Origin: an uncultured Rikenellaceae bacterium
GTDB taxonomy: Bacteria; Bacteroidota; Bacteroidia; Bacteroidales; Rikenellaceae
Direction: 5' to 3'
NCBI GenBank assembly: GCA_947176715.1
Contig: CAMWRR010000029.1
Span: 1-11,906 of the forward strand
DNA: 11,906 bases
Part shown: in pieces, positions 1 through 7,656 of the stretch
How positions within the stretch are numbered: position 1 is the first letter of the stretch
Layout of the letters: each line of letters begins with the position of its first letter
Translations under genes and position numbers: made by a program
The notes under the pieces: model-generated
Told to the model about the DNA's origin: nothing
Seen by the model: only the letters and a program-made list of their open reading frames with translations
Databases searched by the model: none

Positions 1-106
1 CGGTTACGTGCGCGGGCAAGCATGCCTGCGACTTTCGGTTAATGCGCATGGCTTTTGGTGTGGAGTGACGGTATCTGCTCGCCGGGGGATATTCCAACCT
101 CTGTTT

Positions 107-218
107 ATTTAATTACGTGTAGTTATTTGGGAGCGGTACTTCGTACCGCGAGAACATGGGGCATTTAAGTACGTGTTATTATTACTGAGCGGGGCTCTCA
201 CCCCGCGGGAACCGGTTG
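107..218. repeat. Two tandem ~56-bp units, each with a GC hairpin
   Basis: Two imperfect direct copies begin at 107 and 163 with a 56-bp period. The first 30 bases of each match at 24 positions, both reading ATTTAA, TACGTGT, TTATT and GAGCGG. Each then forms a hairpin: GCGGTAC/GTACCGC with a TTC loop at 133-149, and GCGGGG/CCCCGC with a 6-nt loop at 189-206. Both hairpins are followed by CCGCG(A/G)GAAC. The inner stems differ between copies yet each pairs perfectly, which suggests that structure is maintained rather than sequence. A looser third copy may begin at 5 (TACGTG, hairpin at 12-29). Function unknown. Confidence 0.6.
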
Positions 219-517
219 CGGCTAATGCGCATACCTTTGGGTAGTTTTATAGTATCTTTTCCGTCTCGCCAACACAACTATTGCGAATGTCTCGTGCCAT
301 AAGACGGCATTAGTATAATGCGCTTTTTAAGGAAAATCTGATGGTTAGTTTATTGTCTCGCTAACTGCAAGACAATCAAATCATCCCTCTCCGCAAAAAC
401 GACAACGGCCGCCGAAACCCGTTCCACGCCGCAAGACGAACATCAAGTGCTTCAAACCCACCTCCTCGGTATCTTGCATATCATGTTTCTCAAAAGGGGC
501 TGTGCCCCCTCGTTTTG

Positions 518-543
518 GTTACTTTGTCGAGTGACAAAGTAAC
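518..543. repeat. Perfect 11-bp inverted repeat (hairpin)
   Basis: GTTACTTTGTC at 518-528 pairs perfectly with GACAAAGTAAC at 533-543 around the loop GAGT. A UUCG-type hairpin on the minus strand (545-554, CCC-TTCG-GGG) lies directly beside it. Both are downstream of the YqaA gene on the minus strand, so they may help end that transcript, but neither has a clear following T-run on that strand. The perfect arms also fit a dispersed intergenic repeat. Confidence 0.6.
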
Positions 544-554
544 TCCCCGAAGGG

Positions 555-616
555 CCGCCGGAGGCAATAAAACAATCCGCCGGGAGGCAATAAAAACAGC
601 CCGCCGGAGGCAAAAC
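555..616 (-). repeat. Three-copy GC-rich repeat, terminator-like on minus strand
   Basis: Three tandem copies begin at 555, 577 and 601, with units of 22 and 24 nt and a partial third. Each contains CCGCCGGAGGCAA or CCGCCGGGAGGCAA, followed by an A-rich tract. Read on the minus strand, each is a T-run beside an imperfect GC palindrome (GCCTCCGGCGG), and the array begins 8 nt after the stop codon of the YqaA gene. A composite transcription end for that operon is therefore plausible. A mobile or simple-sequence repeat is the alternative. Confidence 0.5.
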
Positions 617-623
617 ACCCATC

Positions 624-1055
624 CTAAATAAAAAACAACGCCCACACCGCAAATCGTGCGGCCTTTCCTATCAGCATATACAGGGCCGATTTAACGAACG
701 GCTGACGGTAAAATCCGAGAGCCACGGCGAAGAGGTCGCCCACCACGGGCAGCCACGTCATCAGGGCGAGCAACGGACCGTACCTGTCTATTCGCGACTT
801 CTGTTTTTCGAGTGTCTCGCGCTTCACCCGAAACCACTTTTCTATCCACTGCCATTTGCCGAGATAGCCGACATAGTACGATGTCAGGCCTCCGAGCCAG
901 TTGCCGGCTGTTGCCACCGCCACTGTGGGCACTACGGATGCTCCGGCCAATAACATGCCTATAAGCAGTATGTCGGAGCTGAACGGCACCACCGTCGCCG
1001 CCAGAAACGAGCCTATGAACAGACCTGCGTAACCCCACTCCTGTAACGCTTCCAT
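624..1055 (-). CDS. yqaA: YqaA-family (DedA/SNARE-associated) membrane protein
   Basis: This 143-residue inner-membrane protein belongs to the small YqaA branch of the DedA superfamily; E. coli YqaA is about the same length. Hydrophobic segments lie near residues 9-25, 28-50, 93-112 and 121-140. Between the second and third is the glycine-rich re-entrant stretch (G51 to G66, GNWLGG...YYVGYLGK), and PVVGD at 103-107 matches the second DedA hairpin. DedA proteins are linked to lipid-carrier flipping and membrane homeostasis, but the substrate of the YqaA branch is not known to me. The ATG follows the stop codon of the permease gene with no intervening base, so translation is probably coupled. 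It is the last gene of the tgt-permease operon, and hairpin repeats follow it. Confidence 0.85.
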   Translation of the reverse strand: MEALQEWGYAGLFIGSFLAATVVPFSSDILLIGMLLAGASVVPTVAVATAGNWLGGLTSYYVGYLGKWQWIEKWFRVKRETLEKQKSRIDRYGPLLALMTWLPVVGDLFAVALGFYRQPFVKSALYMLIGKAARFAVWALFFI

Positions 1056-2207
1056 CTATTTGGGGGCTTTGGTATAGAGATATACGGCTATGGCGGCGAA
1101 TATGACGTTCGGCATCCACACCGATACGAACGGCGGCAACACCCCTCCCTTGGCGAACTCGTTGGCGAACTGCATGGCCAAAATATATGCGAAACAGAGG
1201 GCTATCCCTATGCCTATGTGTCCGCCCATGCCGCCGCGTACCTTGCGCGACGAGAGCGATACGCCTATGAGAGTGAGTATGAACGTGGAAACTGGATAGG
1301 CATAGCGGTTGTAGAGGTCGACCTCGAACGCCGACACCATGTCGGAGCCTTTGGCGCGCTGCTCGTCTATGAACTTGTGCAGCTGCACTATGTTGAGGGT
1401 CTGAATATAGTTGTTGACCTTACCCAACTCATTGGCCGACAGATTTATCATGGTATCCAGATGACGCTCTTTGGTAAGCCTCTCCACCCCGTCTATGTTC
1501 TCGCGTTTGAGATAGTGGGTGGCGGTCCAACGCTTGGTCTCGTTGTTGAAGCGGGGCGAACGGGCCACGAGCGACGACACTATGCGTCCGCCGTCGTATG
1601 TCTCCAAAGCCATGAACTCGGCACTCTTGCTGAGGTTGTTGTAACCCTTGATACAGATGAACGTATTGGGCGATATCTGCCTGTATATCAACTCCTCGTA
1701 ATTGCCGCGAAGACCTTTTTTCAAATATTGTTGCTCAAACTCTATCCTCACCTTGTTTGTCATGGGCAGGATGAAGAGATTGAGACTCAGGCTCATGAAT
1801 GCTATCATCGCCGCCGACAGAAAGTATGGCCACATCAGCCGCCTGAACGACACGCCGCCCGACAGTATAGCCACTATCTCGGTGTTGTAGGCCATCTTGG
1901 AGGTAAAGAATATGACGGCTATGAATGTGATAAGCCCCGAGAACTGATTGATAAAGAACGGTATGAAATTGGGATAGTAGACGAGCAGAATATCGCTTAT
2001 TGAGGCGTTGCGTTCGATGAAGTCCTTCATGTTCTCCACCGCGTGGAATATGGCGACTATTATCACCAACAACAATATGGTGAACAGATATGTGCCTATG
2101 AACTTGCGGATTATGTACCGGTCTATGATACCCACGCGCAACTTTCCGAGGCGGTGACGCCATGTGTCGGCCGCCATGTATTCCCTGTCCGTCCTGTCGT
2201 TTGCCAT
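1056..2207 (-). CDS. LptF/LptG family (YjgP/YjgQ) permease
   Basis: The 383-residue protein has the LptF/LptG architecture. Transmembrane segments lie near residues 36-55, 86-102 and 126-148, followed by a soluble periplasmic beta-rich domain (about 150-300) and then three more segments near 303-318, 329-347 and 359-377. The E110-IVAILSGGVS coupling-helix stretch, where the permease contacts the ATPase LptB, and the VDLYNRYAYP entry to TM4 are both typical. These permeases extract lipopolysaccharide from the inner membrane with LptB and LptC. I cannot decide between LptF and LptG. The ATG lies 4 nt after the tgt stop, with GGAG eight bases upstream, which supports this start over Met11. The hydrophilic N-terminal 25 residues are cytoplasmic. 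It is co-transcribed with tgt, an arrangement I recall from other Bacteroidetes. Confidence 0.9.
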   Translation of the reverse strand: MANDRTDREYMAADTWRHRLGKLRVGIIDRYIIRKFIGTYLFTILLLVIIVAIFHAVENMKDFIERNASISDILLVYYPNFIPFFINQFSGLITFIAVIFFTSKMAYNTEIVAILSGGVSFRRLMWPYFLSAAMIAFMSLSLNLFILPMTNKVRIEFEQQYLKKGLRGNYEELIYRQISPNTFICIKGYNNLSKSAEFMALETYDGGRIVSSLVARSPRFNNETKRWTATHYLKRENIDGVERLTKERHLDTMINLSANELGKVNNYIQTLNIVQLHKFIDEQRAKGSDMVSAFEVDLYNRYAYPVSTFILTLIGVSLSSRKVRGGMGGHIGIGIALCFAYILAMQFANEFAKGGVLPPFVSVWMPNVIFAAIAVYLYTKAPK

Positions 2208-2211
2208 CTTG

Positions 2212-3354
2212 TTATCTCCGTCTTGTTACCCTTTCGAGCGTTTCGGCTTTCCACTCCTTGAAGTCTCCCGCCACGATATGTTCGCGTGCCGCCGTCACCA
2301 ACTGCAGGTAGAATGCGAGGTTGTGCATGGAGGCTATCTGTGCCGCCGTCATCTCGCCCGCTATGGTGAGGTGACGCAGATAGGCCTTGGTGTAGGTGCG
2401 GTCGACGAAACAGTCGCTCGCCTCGTCTATGGGCGAGAAGTCGTCCTCCCACTTCTTGTTGCGTATGTTTATGACGCCGTCCCACGTGAAGAGCATGCCG
2501 TTGCGGCCGTTGCGCGTGGGCATAACGCAGTCGAACATGTCTACGCCGCGCTCTATCGCCTCCAACAGGTTGGCCGGCGTACCCACACCCATAAGATAAC
2601 GGGGCCTGTCCTGCGGCAGTATCTCGTTCGTCACCTCTATCATCTCGTACATCTGCTCGGCCGGCTCACCTACGGCAAGCCCCCCTATGGCGTAACCGTC
2701 GGCATCGTATTCGGTGACGGCATGGGCCGCGCGTCGGCGCAGGTCGGGATAGACTACGCCCTGCACTATGGGAAACAGTGCCTGATAGTGGCCGTACAGA
2801 GGCTCCGTGGAGCGGTAGCGCGTCATGCAACGGTCGAGCCACCGGAGCGTCAGATCGAGCGACCGCGAGGCGTAGTCGTACGGAGCCGTCCCCGGCGGAC
2901 ACTCGTCGAAAGCCATCATTATGTCGGCACCTATGATGCGTTGGGTGTCTATTACGTTCTCGGGGGTGAAGAGGTGGCGCGAGCCGTCTATGTGCGAGCT
3001 GAAACGACACCCCTCCTCGGTGAGCTTGCGTCGCTCCGCCAGCGAGAATACCTGAAAGCCGCCGCTGTCGGTGAGCAGAGGCCCCTCCCACGACGAGAAG
3101 CGGTGCAACCCTCCGGCACGGTGCAGTATGTCGAGACCGGGACGCAGATAGAGGTGATAGGTGTTGCCGAGGATTATCTGCGCCTTCACCTGTTCGACCA
3201 GATCGCGATGAAACACCCCCTTGACCGTGGCGGCGGTGCCCACGGGCATGAATATGGGGGTGGCTATGGTGCCGTGGTCGGTCTCGAGCGATCCGGCCCG
3301 GGCCTTGGTGGCGCCGTCGGTGTGCTCTACGATGAATGTCAGCCTCTCTCTCAT
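2212..3354 (-). CDS. tgt: tRNA-guanine transglycosylase (Q synthesis)
   Basis: TGT exchanges guanine-34 for preQ1 in tRNAs with GUN anticodons (Asp, Asn, His, Tyr), in the cytoplasm. The 380-residue length is normal. Visible landmarks are the general-base Asp96 in LLTDSGGFQ, the substrate-pocket stretches MMAFDECPP (146-154) and GGLAVGEP (224-231), and the nucleophile Asp275 in MFDCVMPTRNGRNG. The C-terminal zinc site is unusual. The family pattern C-x-C-x2-C...H reads here S313-x-C315-x2-D318...H344, so only two of four ligands are standard. I believe this also occurs in other Bacteroidetes TGTs. It heads an operon with the permease 4 nt behind and YqaA after that. I see no TAnnTTTG promoter in the 213-nt upstream gap, so read-through from folE and the PurF-like gene is possible. 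Confidence 0.95.
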   Translation of the reverse strand: MRERLTFIVEHTDGATKARAGSLETDHGTIATPIFMPVGTAATVKGVFHRDLVEQVKAQIILGNTYHLYLRPGLDILHRAGGLHRFSSWEGPLLTDSGGFQVFSLAERRKLTEEGCRFSSHIDGSRHLFTPENVIDTQRIIGADIMMAFDECPPGTAPYDYASRSLDLTLRWLDRCMTRYRSTEPLYGHYQALFPIVQGVVYPDLRRRAAHAVTEYDADGYAIGGLAVGEPAEQMYEMIEVTNEILPQDRPRYLMGVGTPANLLEAIERGVDMFDCVMPTRNGRNGMLFTWDGVINIRNKKWEDDFSPIDEASDCFVDRTYTKAYLRHLTIAGEMTAAQIASMHNLAFYLQLVTAAREHIVAGDFKEWKAETLERVTRRR

Positions 3355-3528
3355 ATCGCTATTAATGTTATACGTAATGGCAGGGAACTTTTTAGTCCTT
3401 CCGCCAGAGCGTGCCTCGCCTCATGCTTCTCGTGCTTTTTTACTGTCTCTTGCCGTTGTAATCATGAACTTCACCTTACAAGAGGTGCTCCATAATCTCC
3501 GTGAACATCACCTGATATCGAGCATCCC

Positions 3529-3562
3529 TGCCCGCCGCGAGGCGTGCCCACCGCGAGGTGCG
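3529..3562. repeat. Tandem pair of GCGA-loop mini-hairpins
   Basis: TGCCCGCCGCGAGGCG (3529-3544) is followed at once by TGCCCACCGCGAGGTGCG (3545-3562). Each folds as a 4-bp stem capped by a GCGA tetraloop: CGCC/GGCG in the first and CACC/GGTG in the second. The G-to-A change on one side is matched by C-to-T on the other. The second unit recurs exactly, inverted, at 11805-11822. The rest of the 3355-3567 gap adds a CACCT/AGGTG hairpin (3472-3487) and no credible gene. Confidence 0.6.
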
Positions 3563-3567
3563 AGGTG

Positions 3568-4986
3568 TTAGAAATAGCTGGAGTTATCGAAACAGTGGGT
3601 GCAAAGCTCCTCTTTGGGCAGACCTATGGACTCGACAAGGTCGTCGAGACGCTGGAAACGCAAGGTCGTCAGCTTGAGGTGGTCGCGCATCACCTCTACC
3701 ATACGTTTGTATTTGGGGCTCTCGCAGTCGGAGTATTGCGACAGTATCTCGTCGGTGAGGTCGGTGGTACCCTCCAAGTCGCGTATTATGCGGCGGGTGA
3801 AGAGGTCGAACGACGAACGCGAGGTGGAGAAGTTGAGGAAGTGGCACGGGTAGATGAGCGGGGGACACGCTATGCGCATGTGCACCTCCTTGATGCCGCT
3901 CTCTATGAGCTTGACCACGTTGTCTTTAAGCTGCGTGCCGCGCACGATGGAGTCGTCGAGGAAGACTATCTTCTTGCCCTTGGTCAGCTCCTTGTTGGGT
4001 ATCAGCTTCATCTTGGCCACGAGGTCGCGCATCTTCTGGTTCTGCGGCATGAAACTGCGGGGCCATGTGGGGGTGTATTTGACGAACGAACGCTCGTAAG
4101 GTATGCCGCGGCCGTTGCTGTAACCGATGGCGTGACCTATGCCCGAGTCGGGGATGCCTGCGGCGAAGTCGGCGTAGAGATCCTTGTCGTGTTCGGCGAT
4201 GGCGGCGCCGCAACGGTAGCGCGACTCCTCCACGTTGATGCCCTCGTAGTACGACGACGGGTAACCGTAATATACCCACAGGAACGAACATACCTGCTTC
4301 TTGCGCGAGGGGGCTATTATATTTAGTATGCCGTCGGCCGTCAGGAATACCGTTTCGCCAGCCTCCACGTCGCGTACCGTCTCGTAGCCGAGGTTGGTGA
4401 ACGACGACGACTCGAAGGCGCATACGTAGCCGGTGTCGTTACGCCCGAGCACTATGGGTGTGCGGCCGTATTTGTCGCGCGAGGCGTAGATGCCCTGCTC
4501 GGTGAGTATCAACATGCTGCACGACCCCTTGACCTTGTTCTGCACGTTGCGGATACCCTCCTCGAACGACGAGCACGAGGCTATAAGTATGGCTACCAGC
4601 TCCGTGGCGTTGAACGTGGAGTCGGAGAGCTCGGCGAAGTGTTTGTGTTCGGCCAGCACGCCGCGGCACAACTCGTCGAGATTGTCGATGCGCCCTACCG
4701 TCACCACCGAGAAGCGGCCCAGACAGGTGGTCACCGTTATGGGCTGAGATTCGGTGTCGGAGATGACGCCTATGCCCATGCGCGAACCCTCGAAGCGGGG
4801 CAGGTCGGGCTCGAACTTGTTGCGGAAATATGCGTTCTCGATGCTGTGGATGGAACGGACGAACTTTTCGCCGTTGAAAAAGGCCATGCCGGCACGTTTG
4901 GTGCCCAAATGCGAATGGTAGTCGGTACCGTAGAAGACGTCCCCTACGCACTCGTTGCGTGAGACGCATCCGAAAAATCCGCTCAT
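3568..4986 (-). CDS. PurF-like amidophosphoribosyltransferase, glutaminase site lost
   Basis: The 472-residue protein has PurF architecture: an N-terminal class II glutaminase-like fold (about 1-230) and a C-terminal phosphoribosyltransferase domain. The PRPP loop is intact (V341 to T351, DDSIVRGT). Cysteines C233, C381, C462 and C465 fall where Bacillus subtilis PurF carries its four [4Fe-4S] ligands. The glutaminase site is gone. Mature PurF begins with the nucleophile Cys, but here the protein starts MSGFFG, with Ser2 in that place. The GHxRYST segment reads GIGVISDT near 71-78, without the glutamine-binding Arg, and the NG pair of HNGNL is replaced by GRIDNL (98-103). I recall Bacteroides homologues starting MGGFFG, so this is probably a family trait. 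It may make phosphoribosylamine from ammonia, or act as a PRPP-sensing or structural protein; an ordinary PurF may exist elsewhere. It starts 6 nt after folE, so the two are surely co-transcribed. Confidence 0.85.
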   Translation of the reverse strand: MSGFFGCVSRNECVGDVFYGTDYHSHLGTKRAGMAFFNGEKFVRSIHSIENAYFRNKFEPDLPRFEGSRMGIGVISDTESQPITVTTCLGRFSVVTVGRIDNLDELCRGVLAEHKHFAELSDSTFNATELVAILIASCSSFEEGIRNVQNKVKGSCSMLILTEQGIYASRDKYGRTPIVLGRNDTGYVCAFESSSFTNLGYETVRDVEAGETVFLTADGILNIIAPSRKKQVCSFLWVYYGYPSSYYEGINVEESRYRCGAAIAEHDKDLYADFAAGIPDSGIGHAIGYSNGRGIPYERSFVKYTPTWPRSFMPQNQKMRDLVAKMKLIPNKELTKGKKIVFLDDSIVRGTQLKDNVVKLIESGIKEVHMRIACPPLIYPCHFLNFSTSRSSFDLFTRRIIRDLEGTTDLTDEILSQYSDCESPKYKRMVEVMRDHLKLTTLRFQRLDDLVESIGLPKEELCTHCFDNSSYF

Positions 4987-4992
4987 TGATAG

Positions 4993-5586
4993 TTATTGTT
5001 TGATAAGTGAAATAAACTCTTCGCGTGTCTTCTGCTCCTTGAGGAACACCCCCGTAAAGGCCGAGGTGGTGGTGACGGAGTTCTGTTTCTGCACCCCGCG
5101 CATCTGCATGCACATGTGGCTGGCCTCTATCACCACGGCCACCCCCAACGGGTTCAACGCCTCCTGTATGGAGTCGCGTATCTCCACCGTCAGGCGCTCC
5201 TGCACCTGCAGGCGGCGTGCGAAAGCCTCCACCACGCGCGCTATCTTGGAGAGACCGGTGATGTAACCGTTGGGGATGTAGGCCACGTGGGCCTTGCCGT
5301 AGAACGGGAGCAGGTGGTGCTCACAGAGCGAATACAACTCTATATCCTTGACTATCACCATCTGGCGATACTCCTCCCGGAACCGTGCCGACAACAATAT
5401 CTCGGTCGGGTTCTGAACGTATCCCTTGGTGAAAAAGGCCATAGCCTTGGCCGCACGCATAGGGGTCTTCTCCAACCCCTCGCGCGTCGGGTCCTCGCCC
5501 AAAAGCGAGAGTATCGCGCGGTAGTGTCCGGCTATATCGTCTATGGTCTTGTCGTCGAACTTCTCTATGTTGTCGTATATCTCCAT
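4993..5586 (-). CDS. folE: GTP cyclohydrolase I
   Basis: FolE converts GTP to 7,8-dihydroneopterin triphosphate, the first step of folate and, through QueD, of queuosine synthesis. The product is 197 residues and cytoplasmic; the family forms a decamer. Zinc ligands C88, H91 (SLCEHHLLP) and C159 (ASHMCMQMRG) are present, and the C88-to-C159 spacing of 71 equals that of E. coli C110 and C181. The LSKIARVVEAFARRLQVQE (112-130) and NSVTTTSAF (169-177) stretches are diagnostic. I chose the ATG at 5586. An in-frame TTG at 5619 would add 11 residues, but the family does not need them. It heads the operon with the PurF-like gene and has a TACCTTTG promoter element upstream. Confidence 0.95.
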   Translation of the reverse strand: MEIYDNIEKFDDKTIDDIAGHYRAILSLLGEDPTREGLEKTPMRAAKAMAFFTKGYVQNPTEILLSARFREEYRQMVIVKDIELYSLCEHHLLPFYGKAHVAYIPNGYITGLSKIARVVEAFARRLQVQERLTVEIRDSIQEALNPLGVAVVIEASHMCMQMRGVQKQNSVTTTSAFTGVFLKEQKTREEFISLIKQ

Positions 5587-5650
5587 AATAAATCTTTCTA
5601 TCGGTGCACGGTATATCAACCGAGGCCTTCCGGAACAGGTTTATACCTCG

Positions 5651-5658
5651 CAAAGGTA
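5651..5658 (-). promoter_or_regulatory. Probable folE promoter -7 element
   Basis: On the minus strand the sequence reads TACCTTTG, a perfect match to the Bacteroidetes TAnnTTTG element. It lies about 65 nt upstream of the folE ATG, in the divergent folE-pckA region. I do not see a good TTG at -33, so this rests on the -7 box alone. Confidence 0.5.
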
Positions 5659-5721
5659 AATAAAATCGCCGATATCCTTTCGAGGCGGAGCGACGATGTG
5701 AAAAAATTTATTGTGATTTTA

Positions 5722-5751
5722 TTAACAATAGAAAGAAAATTTATATATTTG
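5722..5751 (+). promoter_or_regulatory. Probable pckA promoter
   Basis: TATATTTG at 5744-5751 is a perfect TAnnTTTG -7 element in an AT-rich stretch. A weak -33 candidate, TTA at 5722-5724, lies 19 nt upstream. Transcription would start near 5758, giving a leader of about 100 nt before pckA that contains an inverted repeat and an A-rich 3' part. Confidence 0.6.
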
Positions 5752-5788
5752 TAACCGGAGAAGGATGGGTCTTTTCTTATCCGCAACA

Positions 5789-5805
5789 ATTAACAGACTG
5801 TTAAT
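5789..5805 (+). promoter_or_regulatory. Perfect inverted repeat in pckA leader
   Basis: ATTAACA (5789-5795) and TGTTAAT (5799-5805) are perfect arms around GAC. The site lies about 30 nt after the predicted transcription start and about 50 nt before the ATG. It could be an operator for a dimeric regulator or a small RNA hairpin. A looser hairpin candidate (GGAGAAGGA with a pyrimidine-rich arm ending at 5782) lies just before it. No regulator is assigned. Confidence 0.45.
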
Positions 5806-5856
5806 CAGTAGGTTTTTAAATAAAGAAACAAAAAAACATAACTAAAAACAAAAGTC

Positions 5857-7464
<1,608 letters not shown>

Positions 7465-7480
7465 CGACCCTATATATGAG

Positions 7481-7519
7481 AAAGAGGGCTTCGCACAAAA
7501 ATGCGAAGCCCTCTTTTTT
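7481..7519 (+). terminator. Strong intrinsic terminator of pckA
   Basis: A perfect 15-bp stem (7481-7495 with 7502-7516) with a 6-nt loop is followed by a T-run to 7519. It begins 16 nt after the pckA stop. On the minus strand the stem is followed only by TTTCTC, so it works best for pckA, though it may also stop katA transcripts from the other side. Confidence 0.95.
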
Positions 7520-7614
7520 CACTGCCGTACGGTAAAGTCCGCTGCAAAGCCCCGGTGCCATATATGCCAAAAGACAACAGGGCTGTCCTCAGCAAAGACA
7601 CACGGTGCCACAGA

Positions 7615-7656
7615 GGCCTTGGCCAGACCGTTACATCCCTATGGCCTTGGCCAGAC
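7615..7656. repeat. 14-bp direct repeat across the katA stop
   Basis: GGCCTTGGCCAGAC occurs at 7615-7628 and 7643-7656, 28 bp apart. The second copy lies in the last codons of katA, and the first lies just past its stop at 7631. It looks like a short duplication of the gene's 3' end, or chance. Confidence 0.5.

Larger units (their letters stand above)
1..623. other. Gene-free, hairpin- and repeat-rich intergenic region
   Basis: No reading frame here resembles a protein I recognise. The longest frame (complement of 452-652) runs through hairpins and a tandem repeat and overlaps the 3' end of the YqaA gene, so I do not call it. The region holds a hairpin at 12-29 (GCGGGCA/TGCCTGC around AGCA, one G-T pair), two tandem hairpin units at 107-218, two copies of TAATGCGCAT (40-49 and 223-232), a short GGGGC/GCCCC hairpin at 496-508, an 11-bp perfect hairpin at 518-543, and a three-copy GC-rich repeat at 555-616. 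Between about 240 and 490 I see only scattered GTCTCG words (near 263, 289 and 355) and no structure I can name. Confidence 0.7.

Noticed and set aside
1..250. CRISPR array
   Set aside because: Only two to three imperfect units, with variation inside the repeats and no regular spacers or cas genes.
381..479. Minus-strand 32-codon frame starting MQDTEEVGLKHL
   Set aside because: It is too short, has no ribosome-binding site or promoter, and lies in a region that looks like a structured repeat.
452..652. Minus-strand 66-codon frame overlapping the end of the YqaA gene
   Set aside because: It is translated from hairpins and a tandem repeat, is rich in Cys/Pro/Gly with no recognisable domain, and overlaps a real gene on the same strand.
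3421..3465. Minus-strand 14-codon frame with an AGGTGA-like site, upstream of tgt
   Set aside because: It could be a leader peptide, but it has no attenuator structure and is too short to support from sequence alone.
2164..3495. 443-codon plus-strand frame opposite tgt
   Set aside because: It is an antisense shadow of a clearly conserved gene, with no domain of its own.
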